Shown here: positions 43,365 to 51,631 of the stretch, piece by piece
Numbering within the stretch: the stretch's first letter is position 1
How the letters are laid out: every line of letters begins with the position of its first letter
Assembly (NCBI GenBank): GCA_013205245.1
Contig: JABMNH010000064.1
Coordinates: 62,001 to 126,000 of the forward strand
DNA from: Flavobacteriales bacterium
Lineage (GTDB): Bacteria; Bacteroidota; Bacteroidia; Flavobacteriales; Flavobacteriaceae
Length of the DNA stretch: 64,000 bases
Reading direction: 5' to 3'
The notes under the pieces: generated by a model
The model's input: only the letters and a program-made list of their open reading frames with translations
The model's database searches: none
What the model was told of the DNA's origin: nothing
Translations under genes and position numbers: made by a program

Positions 43365-45920
43365 TTACCCACACTTAGAATAACCACAATGTTTACATTT
43401 TAAACAGCCCTCAGAAAATATTAATCCGTCTGGGGCATTACATTCTGTACATTTTTTGTCGGCAGCAGCCGTACCATCTGGCACAAATTGTTTTAAAGCG
43501 CGCACAACACCATTTTTCCATGTGTTGATATTTTCATCAAATAGGTTCAAATTGCCTATCAAATTTATAACATAAGGCATTGGCATACCATGACGTAAAA
43601 CGCCCGAAATGAGCTTGGCATAATTCCAAAATTCTTTATCAAACGATCTAGAAAGGGCTTCGAAAGTTACTTTATAACCATCTTTATCTAAGAATTGGAA
43701 ATCGTAACGCGAATGGCCTTCTTCGTCTCTATTTTTAATAATCCAACCACTAGTTACTGATAGTGGTAAGATAAAAGCTTCGTCAATTTTTCCTGTAAAA
43801 ATCTCGTAGGGTCTGCCATCTATAATCCCTACAACAGCCATCCATTTTTCGTATTCATTTTGAAAACGGACAATGCGTGCTTCTAATCTTTTTGGCCGTT
43901 TTGGTGCAAAAGTTTCGCCAAAAACATGCTCATTACAGGTTTTATCTTCTTTTTTAGCATCGCTAGCAACTAAGATACCACTACGTGAACCATCACGATA
44001 TACTGTAATGCCTTTGAGCCCTTTTATCCATGACTCAATATAAATATCTGCTACTTTTTCTGTAGACACATCAGTCGCTAAATTAATGGTAGAGCTTATA
44101 GAATGTGTGGTATATTTTTGAACCAAAGCTTGCATAGACACACGTTTGTGCCAATCCATTTCTGTGGCAGTTGCGCCGGCATACGGACTCAAATTGATGT
44201 CTGTATTTCCTGTGGCGTTCATCCATGTTTTTACTTTTGGATGGAACACTTCAAACTCTTCAAAAGAATCGCCCATATCATCAACATAAGCTACTTTGGC
44301 ATTTTGTTCTGATGGATTTACCTTGCGGCGACGTTTGTACGACATCAAATAAACAGGCTCAATACCAGATGAGGTTTGCGCTAACATACTTAAACTACCG
44401 GTTGGCGCAACAGTACTTATAGAAATATTACGACGGCCATAAGTCATCATTCGCTTATAGATATCTGGAAACTCCGCTTTAAGCATTTGCACAAAATCTG
44501 ATTTTTCTTCTACTTCTGGGTCAAAGATTTTAAAAGCGCCACGTGAGATGGCCATATCTATACTGCTATCAAATTCGCCTTCTAATTTTTTACGCATAAT
44601 GCTGTCAACCACCTCAAGAGCTTCGTCAGAATCAAGTTTAAATCCTAATGCCGCAACAGCATCCGCAAGAGCGGTAAACCCTAAACCAGTTCTACGTCCT
44701 GTTTTACCATTTTTAAAGAGTAATTTCCAAGTATCAATTTCAATTTGTTTGATATAATTTGGCTCTTCATCACTTAATATTTTATTGAATATTTTATCGA
44801 CAGCTTCTAGTTCTAAATCTACCAGATTGTCCATTAAATGCTGAGATTCGTATATTTTTTTATAAAATTCTTCAAAATCAAAACGTGCGTTTTCTGTAAA
44901 AGGTTCTTTGACAAAGCTGTATAAATTGACAGCTATTAAACGGCAAGAATCGCCACCTTGCATGGCTATTTCTGAACACGGATTTGTAGAGGTGTTTTTA
45001 AAACCCGGGTAAAAAGAAGATGTTGAATAATTGTGTTGTCTGTCCCAGAAAATAAGACCTGGTTCGGCTGTTTTATGCGCACATTCAATAATGGTATCCC
45101 ATAATTTTTTGGCCTTAACTACTTTGGTATATTTAGGGTCTGGACTTTCAATTGGCCAACGCAAAGTAAAATCGCCATCTTTAATAACTGCATTCATAAA
45201 CTCGTCTGACAATCTAACAGACACGTTGGCGCCTGTAATTTTTGTTAAGTCTTGTTTAATGGTAATAAAACTCTCAATATCTGGATGTGCAATATCCATA
45301 GTGAGCATCAACGCCCCACGACGCCCATTTTGAGCTACCTCTCGCGTTGTATTAGAAAAGCGTTCCATAAACGAAACAGCCCCTGTTGTTGTGCCTGCCG
45401 AGTTAGAAACTTCGGCATTATTTGGACGTAAACTCGATAAATCTACCCCAACACCACAACGTCTTTTAAAAAGCTGAACCAATTGTTGATCTGTATAACA
45501 AATCCCACCATAAGAATCGTAAATTTCTGGTACCACCACACAATTTGATAAGGAAGCAATCATGTGATCATTTCCTAAAGCTGCCATAACACTACCCTGC
45601 GGAATGGCATATTTAAAGTTTTTGAACATGTTATAAACCGCTTCTTCTGTTAACGATGATCTTGATGCACCATAAGAAGATAGTTTGTCATTATCTGCGT
45701 CATCTGAAGTGTATTTAGCCTCAACTCTGGCAAATTCCTTTGCCATACGACGGTGCATATCATCGGGGTTTTTTTCTAAAAATTTGCCTTTTGCATCTTT
45801 AATGGCATACTTATTCATCCATGTAGTTGCGGCTAATTCATCATTGTTAAAATAGGCTAAGCAAGCCTCTAAAACCTCGGCATAGGTGTACATTTTTTGG
45901 GTAGTTAGTTGTTCAATCAT
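43365..45920 (-). CDS. nrdJ: Adenosylcobalamin-dependent ribonucleotide reductase
   Basis: A class II ribonucleotide reductase of about 851 residues from ATG at 45920. Seen in order: SNCVVVPEI with the first active-site Cys, GVGVDLSSLRPN, STNPCSEIAMQ with the radical Cys, STVAPTGSLSML, and a C-terminal zinc ribbon (CTEC...CLKCKHCGYSKCG) that also supplies the redox Cys pair. It makes deoxyribonucleotides with or without oxygen, but needs vitamin B12. A TTG at 45983 would extend it by 21 residues but lies upstream of the -7 box. Confidence 0.95.
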   Translation of the reverse strand: MIEQLTTQKMYTYAEVLEACLAYFNNDELAATTWMNKYAIKDAKGKFLEKNPDDMHRRMAKEFARVEAKYTSDDADNDKLSSYGASRSSLTEEAVYNMFKNFKYAIPQGSVMAALGNDHMIASLSNCVVVPEIYDSYGGICYTDQQLVQLFKRRCGVGVDLSSLRPNNAEVSNSAGTTTGAVSFMERFSNTTREVAQNGRRGALMLTMDIAHPDIESFITIKQDLTKITGANVSVRLSDEFMNAVIKDGDFTLRWPIESPDPKYTKVVKAKKLWDTIIECAHKTAEPGLIFWDRQHNYSTSSFYPGFKNTSTNPCSEIAMQGGDSCRLIAVNLYSFVKEPFTENARFDFEEFYKKIYESQHLMDNLVDLELEAVDKIFNKILSDEEPNYIKQIEIDTWKLLFKNGKTGRRTGLGFTALADAVAALGFKLDSDEALEVVDSIMRKKLEGEFDSSIDMAISRGAFKIFDPEVEEKSDFVQMLKAEFPDIYKRMMTYGRRNISISTVAPTGSLSMLAQTSSGIEPVYLMSYKRRRKVNPSEQNAKVAYVDDMGDSFEEFEVFHPKVKTWMNATGNTDINLSPYAGATATEMDWHKRVSMQALVQKYTTHSISSTINLATDVSTEKVADIYIESWIKGLKGITVYRDGSRSGILVASDAKKEDKTCNEHVFGETFAPKRPKRLEARIVRFQNEYEKWMAVVGIIDGRPYEIFTGKIDEAFILPLSVTSGWIIKNRDEEGHSRYDFQFLDKDGYKVTFEALSRSFDKEFWNYAKLISGVLRHGMPMPYVINLIGNLNLFDENINTWKNGVVRALKQFVPDGTAAADKKCTECNAPDGLIFSEGCLKCKHCGYSKCG

Positions 45921-45953
45921 TATTTTTAGTAGTGTATTAGGTAGAAACAGAGT

Positions 45954-45961
45954 CAAAGTTA
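45954..45961 (-). promoter_or_regulatory. -7 box of nrdJ
   Basis: TAACTTTG on the minus strand, 33 bp upstream of the ATG at 45920, and downstream of the rejected TTG. Confidence 0.5.
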
Positions 45962-46041
45962 TTTTAAAAAAATACCCCTTCAATAAGGCACAAAAATAAT
46001 TATTAACTATTTATCGTTGATAACATTTTTGGCGCCGAAAG

Positions 46042-46058
46042 CCCTTTAGCTTAAAGGG
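46042..46058. other. Hairpin between nrdJ and the saccharopine dehydrogenase gene
   Basis: CCCTTTA (46042-46048) and TAAAGGG (46052-46058) form a 7-bp stem with a 3-nt loop, 45 bp past the stop of the minus-strand gene ahead. No T run follows, so a terminator role is doubtful. Confidence 0.3.
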
Positions 46059-46103
46059 AAAACAAAGTGTTTAAGTGGCTAAAAAAAATAAAATTTCTTT
46101 TTT

Positions 46104-47315
46104 TTAACTATCGCTTTTGGTTTCTAAAAAATCTTGTAAGTACTTGTATTTACTGGTTAGTTTGCCATTTTGTGTCATTCTGGCGCGTTCTAAAATACCA
46201 TCGGCATCATTGTTAAAAAACGCGGGCATGACGCTTTTTGCAAACATTTCGCCAAAACCATCTGAGGCATCAATTGGGAGTTCGCAAGGCAGGTTATCTA
46301 CCGCCATAACAGCTATGGCTTTTGGGTTTAAAAAATCGACTTCCTGTTCTAAATTAGGGTCGTATCCATAAATGGGATCTGCAATAGTTGTGGAGTGAAT
46401 TGTACAAGCCACAGGGCCATCTATATCGCAACTAATATCGCCCACCACTTTTATATTAAAATCGGGGTGTTTGGCATCTGCTCTTGTAAAAATATACGGC
46501 GCACCATCGGCATAAAAATGCCCGGCTATATACACATCGGCTACTTTAGCAAAACGCATAAAATTACTTTCAAAATCTGATGCATTTTTAAAAAAATCGT
46601 CTTGAGTAAAAATTTTGCCATCTTTACGCTTGTTATAATCTTCAACATCAATTTGAGCAAATACGGGACAATCGAATTTTTGTGTTAAAAAAGCTTGTGT
46701 ATCTACCTGTTTTAAACCCATCCCGTTAAGGATTTCGAAAGCGCCATTACCAACACGGCCTTTACCTGTTAAAATAATTTTGATAGCGGGTAAATGAAGC
46801 TTTTTTAATGTGTCTATTATAGCTTTTTTGTCGTGAATATCTGAAGCTTTTGGCAAATTAAACCTTTGCGATTTTAAACCATAAGTTCTTATGGCGTTGT
46901 AAGCGCCAACAATACCGGCATATTTACCAAAAGCAACAAGGCGTATACCTTTGGCATTTGTAACGACTTCGTGATCGTATAAAGTGATATTTTTTTCTAA
47001 AACAGCGCGCAATAAATTGCGATTGTAAGCCTGTTTTTTTATGGTATGTGAAAAGAAAAAGTAGCTTTTGTTGGGGATTAATGCCTCAATTGGCACTTCT
47101 TTTACGCCCAATAAAACGTCGCAATCTGAGATGTCTGGAGATAAATTCAAACCGGCTTCGGCATATTTTTCATCGGTGTAAGCCCTAATATCTGAAGGTT
47201 CAACACAAATACTTAATTGCTTATAGGTTTTGAGTAAGTCTTGACAGGCTTTTGGCGATAACACCACGCGGCGGTCTGGTGGCGATTTGCGTTCTTTGAT
47301 AATAGCTAACTTCAT
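46104..47315 (-). CDS. Saccharopine dehydrogenase (L-lysine-forming, LYS1-like)
   Basis: A 403-residue member of the alanine dehydrogenase/transhydrogenase fold. Features match fungal LYS1: catalytic Lys72 in GVKEVP and His90 in FFFSHTIKKQ (counterparts of yeast Lys77 and His96), LYDHEVVTN then RLVAFGKYAG, the nucleotide loop LTGKGRVGNGAFEIL, VVGDISCDIDGP and a closing MAVDNLPCELPIDASDGFGE. It would interconvert saccharopine with lysine and 2-oxoglutarate. In bacteria such proteins are often labelled only NAD(P)-dependent oxidoreductase. No partner genes of lysine degradation are adjacent, so pathway direction is open. Confidence 0.78.
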   Translation of the reverse strand: MKLAIIKERKSPPDRRVVLSPKACQDLLKTYKQLSICVEPSDIRAYTDEKYAEAGLNLSPDISDCDVLLGVKEVPIEALIPNKSYFFFSHTIKKQAYNRNLLRAVLEKNITLYDHEVVTNAKGIRLVAFGKYAGIVGAYNAIRTYGLKSQRFNLPKASDIHDKKAIIDTLKKLHLPAIKIILTGKGRVGNGAFEILNGMGLKQVDTQAFLTQKFDCPVFAQIDVEDYNKRKDGKIFTQDDFFKNASDFESNFMRFAKVADVYIAGHFYADGAPYIFTRADAKHPDFNIKVVGDISCDIDGPVACTIHSTTIADPIYGYDPNLEQEVDFLNPKAIAVMAVDNLPCELPIDASDGFGEMFAKSVMPAFFNNDADGILERARMTQNGKLTSKYKYLQDFLETKSDS

Positions 47316-47393
47316 TTGAGATTTCCTTTCTTAATTTCGTGCTAAATTACTTGTATTTACAAAGATTAGCAAGTATTAAATTTGTAAATATTG

Positions 47394-47401
47394 TATATTT
47401 G
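47394..47401 (+). promoter_or_regulatory. -7 box of ssrA
   Basis: TATATTTG, exact TAnnTTTG, 46 bp ahead of the mature tmRNA 5' end. No TTG at the usual -33 distance. Confidence 0.5.
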
Positions 47402-47447
47402 CAGGCTTTTCTTTTAAAAAGTTCCTGAATTTAATTCAGGATATTAA

Positions 47448-47838
47448 GGGGACGACTGGTTTTGACAGCGAGATCAATTAATCAGTAAGCATGCCGAGCG
47501 ATGATACAAATCTCGTAAAACTTGGTTTCGACTTATAAACGGCGAAAATAATTACGCTTTAGCTGCTTAATCTGAAATACAGTAGGATTTGAGCCTTGTC
47601 CCGCCAGGCGGGAAAGCTTTATGTCTCTTGAAAGCCTTGATTAACGGCGTTCTGTTAGAGGCATCGTAAATGTTAATCTAGAACTAAAATTGCTTCGATT
47701 TTAGTTTAACACTTAAGAAGCTAAGTTTAAAGTGGGCGGTTTTCGGTCAGCTTTAGGTCTAAAATTAATCGGAAACTAAGCATGTAGAAAACTTTTTGGT
47801 TGCTTGTTTGGACGCGGGTTCGAGTCCCGCCGTCTCCA
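47448..47838 (+). ncRNA. ssrA: Transfer-messenger RNA
   Basis: A one-piece tmRNA of about 391 nt. The 5' end GGGGACG pairs with CGTCTCC at the 3' end (7-bp acceptor stem with one G-U), and GGTTCGAGTCCC is the T arm; discriminator A at 47838, CCA not encoded. The tag ORF at 47541-47570 reads GENNYALAA then TAA, a usual flavobacterial tag. It rescues ribosomes stalled on broken mRNA and marks the product for proteolysis. Between tag and 3' domain there is a GC-rich hairpin, TCCCGCC-A-GGCGGGA, near 47600. Confidence 0.96.
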
Positions 47839-47863
47839 CGGATAAAACTCCAAATTATACTAA

Positions 47864-47892
47864 AATCCCGTAAACCAAATGTTTGCGGGATT
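47864..47892 (+). terminator. Terminator of ssrA
   Basis: A 12-bp stem (47864-47875 with 47881-47892, one G-U pair, loop 5 nt) followed by TTTATTT, 26 bp after the tmRNA end. Confidence 0.8.
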
Positions 47893-47910
47893 TTTATTTC
47901 CCTCAAATAC

Positions 47911-47940
47911 CATATAAAACCATCTAAAACCAAATAAAAA
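47911..47940 (+). repeat. Three tandem 10-bp repeats
   Basis: CATATAAAAC, CATCTAAAAC and CAAATAAAAA are tandem units of one helical turn, placed between the ssrA terminator and the recombinase relic. They could be arm-type integrase sites; that is inference. Confidence 0.45.
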
Positions 47941-47947
47941 GGGGCTA

Positions 47948-47988
47948 ATTCGGTGTCACTAAATTAAATCCCTCAACTGACACCGAAT
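47948..47988. repeat. 11-bp inverted repeat near the recombinase relic
   Basis: ATTCGGTGTCA (47948-47958) and TGACACCGAAT (47978-47988) are perfectly complementary, with a 19-bp spacer. No T run follows. It lies 92 bp ahead of the relic's start; a recombination or excision-factor site is possible. Confidence 0.6.
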
Positions 47989-48079
47989 CGCTTAGAACTA
48001 TATGATATTTAATTAATTACAAGAGGTGTTTTAAAATATATTTTGTACCTTTATGGAGTAATTTAAGCAACTGACTCCT

Positions 48080-48426
48080 ATGAAAAACTCATTCACATTG
48101 CTTTTCTTTATAAAAAAAGTAAAGCTGACAAGCAAGGAAAAGCCAATATTTATTTAAGAATCACAGTAGACGCAAGACGTGTAGAGATTTCTGTAAATAG
48201 AAAAATTAGTATTGAGCGGTGGAATTCTAACGCTAACAGAGCTAAAGGTCACTCTGAAGAAGCCCTAAAAATCAACCAATATTTAGACATTATTCAGAAC
48301 AAAATTTATAAAATTCATCAAAGTTTTATCGAAAACGACAAACCATTTTCAGCAGAATTAATCCGAAAACATTACCTCGGCGAGAAGGTGTTCGTTAGCC
48401 GCTCTGTTTTGTTCCATAAACCATAA
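48080..48426 (+). pseudogene. Tyrosine recombinase (integrase) relic, frameshifted and truncated
   Basis: The frame opens at ATG 48080 with MKNSFTLLFFIK, then shifts at the A run 48112-48118 and continues as KSKADKQGKANIYLRITVDA, RRVEISVNRKISIERWNSNA, EEALKINQYLDIIQNKIYKI and KPFSAELIRKHYLGE. This is the N-terminal arm-binding and SAM-like part of Bacteroidota phage-type integrases, normally ~400 residues. Homology stops after LGE; the catalytic domain with its Arg, His and Tyr is missing and a stop follows at 48424. One added A would repair the shift, but the truncation shows the gene is dead. A -7-like TACCTTTA lies at 48046-48053. From here to 48520 I see no other gene. Confidence 0.82.
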
Positions 48427-48520
48427 TTACAAGCGTATTTCGCAATAAATGTCATTCCTTATTACTTTCAACATCTCTGCCAGCTGCAACTGAACACTGA
48501 ACGCCTAAAACGGGAGAAAT

Positions 48521-49939
48521 TTACTTCACTAAAATATGATACTCCCAAGAGCCAAAACTTACCTCTTCTCCATTTTTTAAAATCACTTTAACTCCAGTTA
48601 AAGCTTCTTTAAATTCACCCGAAAAAGTTGGTTTAAAAGTAACTGGTTTAGCCGATAAATTAGCAATGTAAATAAATTTCTCATCCTCTTTTTCACGCTC
48701 AAAAGCTAAGATAGCATCATTATTTGATGTCTCTAAACGCAAATACGAAGCGGCTTTTTTACCTCCGTTAAAGGCTTTATAGTTTGTTTTTAAAGCACCT
48801 AACTTTTCAAGTAATGGCCATACTTTTCCCTTGTTTCTAATGATAGTGTCTTTTTCAAAGTACAACAATCGTTTATCCAAATCGTACTCTTGCCCACTAT
48901 AAATAAGCGGCATCCCAGGAGCAGCATAAGACAGGGCCAACATGGCTTCAGAGGCGCCACCCATACGTTCTTTAACAGAGCCGTTCCAAGAATTCTCATC
49001 ATGATTGGTTATAAAATTCATTAGAATATCGTCTTCTTGATACATCTCGTCTATTTGATTCATTCTACTATCCCAATCTTTAACAGTCTCTTTACCTTGG
49101 GCTATACTATTCATTTTATGATGTGTATCCCAGCCATAAGCCATCTCAAACAAATTATCTTTCATTAATTCTGGCTCCCAAGCTTCAGCTAGCATAAAAA
49201 TATCTTTAGAAGCTCTCAATTTAGGAATGGCTTCTTGCCAAAAATCTGTAGGAACAGAACCCGCAACATCACATCTAAAACCATCAATGTTTTCTTCTTT
49301 AACCCAATACAACATATCTTCTATCATGGCTGTTCTTAGCCCTTTACTGTCGTAATTTAAATCGGCCACATCTGCCCATCCAACAGATATACCCTCAGGA
49401 TTTAAAGGGTCGGTAATCTCACCTTTGCTGTTTTTTGTGTAAAATTCTGAGTTTGTTTTTAGCCATGTATGATCCCAACCCGTATGATTTGGCACCCAAT
49501 CTAAAATAACATAAATACCATTATCATGAGCCGTTTTTAGCAAGTTTCTAAAATCATCTTTTGTGCCAAATTCTGGATTTACTTTCGTAAAATCTGATAC
49601 GGCATAATAGCTTCCTAAGGCTTTTTTACGTGCTTCAGGGTCTTTTATTAGTGAGGCAAAATCGCCACCAGTGGCTTTCCGTCTGGTTTCCGAAATAGGG
49701 AAAATTGGCATCACCCAAATAATTTTAACACCCAATTCTTTTAACTGTGGGATGTCTTTAGTAAAAGCATTAAAAGTGCCTTCTACGGAATATTGACGGA
49801 TATTAGCTTCGTAAATAACTGCATTTTCTAAAACCACATCTGATATTGGTGCGATTTCTTTAACAATCTGTTTGCTTTCTGTGCTTTCTTTACAAGAAAC
49901 TAGAACGATAAGTGCTAGTATATAAATGATGTTTTTCAT
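48521..49939 (-). CDS. GH13 alpha-amylase family lipoprotein
   Basis: A 472-residue lipoprotein (lipobox LIVLVSC, Cys16) with a GH13 barrel: DWVPNHTGWD region I, nucleophile Asp224 in GFRCDVAG, acid/base Glu252 in LAEAW, and Asp314 in TNHDENSW. It should hydrolyse alpha-1,4-glucans or maltodextrins at the periplasmic face or cell surface. Last gene of the alpha-glucan operon, 21 bp after the preceding gene; the C-terminus (GSWEYHILVK) is the usual amylase beta domain. Confidence 0.92.
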   Translation of the reverse strand: MKNIIYILALIVLVSCKESTESKQIVKEIAPISDVVLENAVIYEANIRQYSVEGTFNAFTKDIPQLKELGVKIIWVMPIFPISETRRKATGGDFASLIKDPEARKKALGSYYAVSDFTKVNPEFGTKDDFRNLLKTAHDNGIYVILDWVPNHTGWDHTWLKTNSEFYTKNSKGEITDPLNPEGISVGWADVADLNYDSKGLRTAMIEDMLYWVKEENIDGFRCDVAGSVPTDFWQEAIPKLRASKDIFMLAEAWEPELMKDNLFEMAYGWDTHHKMNSIAQGKETVKDWDSRMNQIDEMYQEDDILMNFITNHDENSWNGSVKERMGGASEAMLALSYAAPGMPLIYSGQEYDLDKRLLYFEKDTIIRNKGKVWPLLEKLGALKTNYKAFNGGKKAASYLRLETSNNDAILAFEREKEDEKFIYIANLSAKPVTFKPTFSGEFKEALTGVKVILKNGEEVSFGSWEYHILVK

Positions 49940-49960
49940 TTTTATTGATTTTTTAATGGT

Positions 49961-51631
49961 TTATTTTTTAATTTCTAACAGTATGAGTGTGTAAGGCGTA
50001 TTCAATTTTACAATACCATTTCTAACAGTGGTTTGGGTTTTAGAATAGGCATCATTTAAAATAGTACCATCTTTAAAAATGGCGCCAATATTAAGCTCCT
50101 TTTCCCCTTTATTTAAGTCTAAACCAACCACAACAGTATCGGTATAATGATCCTTTGAATAGGTTCTTTGAAAAATATAAGGCTGTTTGCTAATCATTTT
50201 ATGGATGCCTGCACCAACCGCCAAATGGTTGTTTCTAAATTTTCCTAATTTTTGCCAATGGTTTAAAATAGCGTTGGTTTCTGGATTGTTTGCAATGGCA
50301 TCCCAATTCATATTAGAACGTAAATTGGCATCGCCAGAAGCGCCATCAATAATTAAAGGCCGCGCCGATTCATCGCCATAATACACCTGCGAAGCGCCAG
50401 GACACAACAACAGTTTTGTAGCCGATTCAAACGGTTTTGTACGCGCTTTATCAAAAGGCGAACCGTCATCGTGAGAACTGATGTAATTTAAAGTACCAAA
50501 TCCTTTAAGCTGATTATTCAAAATATTTGAATACCTTGAAAATAAGCCTTCGTAGGTGTTTTGAGCGGCGTTCCACTTAAATTCAAAATTGATAAGACTG
50601 TTGAATCCGTTTTCGAAATAATTGACTTTTTTATCGCCAAAATCAAAAATTTGTCCAGCACCAATGCCATAATTATAAACTTCGCCAACAAGATAAAAAG
50701 GATTATTATCTAACACTTTTACAGGATTATTTTTCTTCCATTGTTCAAAAGTAAAATCACATTCGGTTTTAAAGGCAGCCCAAACAGACGCCTCGGTATG
50801 CTTAACTGTATCGGCTCTATAGCCATCAATACCAAATTCGTTTATATAATCTGTGAGCCATTTAATGATGTAATATTTAGGGGCTCTTGGATAGCCAGTG
50901 CGTTTAAAAAAAGCGTCAAGCTCTTTTATTTCTTGATCATAACGTCCTTCTGCTTTCCATTTTTTAGCCAATGACGCTGGAATCTCCACGTCTTCATTAC
51001 TTTCTGTTTTTACATCTGGCAGGTTTTTAACCAAGGTGCACGTAACGGTTGATACGTAATTTCTATAAGTGCATTGCGGATTGGTTCTTACCCACTCTTG
51101 TGGCCAAACCTCATCTGCTTCGGTCACTGGTCCTGTATGATTTATAACACCATCTAAAACAATTCTGATGCCGTTTTTATGAGCCGTTTCAACAAGTATT
51201 TTTAAATCTTCTTTGGTGCCATAATTTGGATCTAAAGCGGTCCAATCTTTTGCCCAATAGCCATGAAAACCATAAGTTGAACCAGACCCTTCGTTTACAT
51301 CGCCGTGAATTTGTTCTACAATGGGTGTTAGCCAAATGGCATTTATCCCTAAATCTGTAAAATACCCGTCCTTAATTTTTGCGGTTACGCCTTTAATGTC
51401 ACCACCTTCAAAACCACGCAATTTGGCTGTTTTTTTTGTACGGTTAAAATGGGTGTCGTTAGAAGTATCTGCATTATTAAACCTATCTGTTAATAAAAAA
51501 TAGATGTTGGCATTAGACCAAATAAAAGGATTCTGAACACTATTAACAACAGTTGCATTTTGTTGCATTTTTTGAGAACAACTTCCTAAGGATATTAATA
51601 TAAAAACAAGGCCTAAATACTTTTTCATCAA
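49961..51631 (-). CDS. GH13 alpha-amylase, MalS-like lipoprotein
   Basis: A 556-residue lipoprotein (LISLGSC, Cys18). Catalytic residues: Asp274 in GYRADTVKH, Glu317 in LVGEVYN and Asp388 in SSHDDGSP; region I is DGVINHTG. The long segment with DEVWPQEWVRTNP and two Cys (CTYRNYVSTVTC) resembles the periplasmic alpha-amylase MalS of E. coli. Its start overlaps the GH31 stop by 4 bp. Likely cuts linear maltodextrins. Confidence 0.92.
   Translation of the reverse strand: MMKKYLGLVFILISLGSCSQKMQQNATVVNSVQNPFIWSNANIYFLLTDRFNNADTSNDTHFNRTKKTAKLRGFEGGDIKGVTAKIKDGYFTDLGINAIWLTPIVEQIHGDVNEGSGSTYGFHGYWAKDWTALDPNYGTKEDLKILVETAHKNGIRIVLDGVINHTGPVTEADEVWPQEWVRTNPQCTYRNYVSTVTCTLVKNLPDVKTESNEDVEIPASLAKKWKAEGRYDQEIKELDAFFKRTGYPRAPKYYIIKWLTDYINEFGIDGYRADTVKHTEASVWAAFKTECDFTFEQWKKNNPVKVLDNNPFYLVGEVYNYGIGAGQIFDFGDKKVNYFENGFNSLINFEFKWNAAQNTYEGLFSRYSNILNNQLKGFGTLNYISSHDDGSPFDKARTKPFESATKLLLCPGASQVYYGDESARPLIIDGASGDANLRSNMNWDAIANNPETNAILNHWQKLGKFRNNHLAVGAGIHKMISKQPYIFQRTYSKDHYTDTVVVGLDLNKGEKELNIGAIFKDGTILNDAYSKTQTTVRNGIVKLNTPYTLILLEIKK

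Noticed and set aside
45921-46103. Cobalamin riboswitch upstream of the B12-dependent ribonucleotide reductase
   Set aside because: The gap is too short and the -7 box lies 33 bp from the ATG; no B12-box-like sequence is present.
47727-47933. A 68-codon minus-strand ORF containing RGDGGTRTRVQTSNQK
   Set aside because: It is antisense to the 3' end of tmRNA and its terminator. This kind of false ORF arises from the conserved T-arm and acceptor sequence.
48427-48520. Search for a second attachment site (copy of the tmRNA 3' end) after the integrase relic
   Set aside because: No repeat of the tmRNA 3' sequence is seen here or elsewhere in the window, so I do not claim that the alpha-glucan operon is island cargo.
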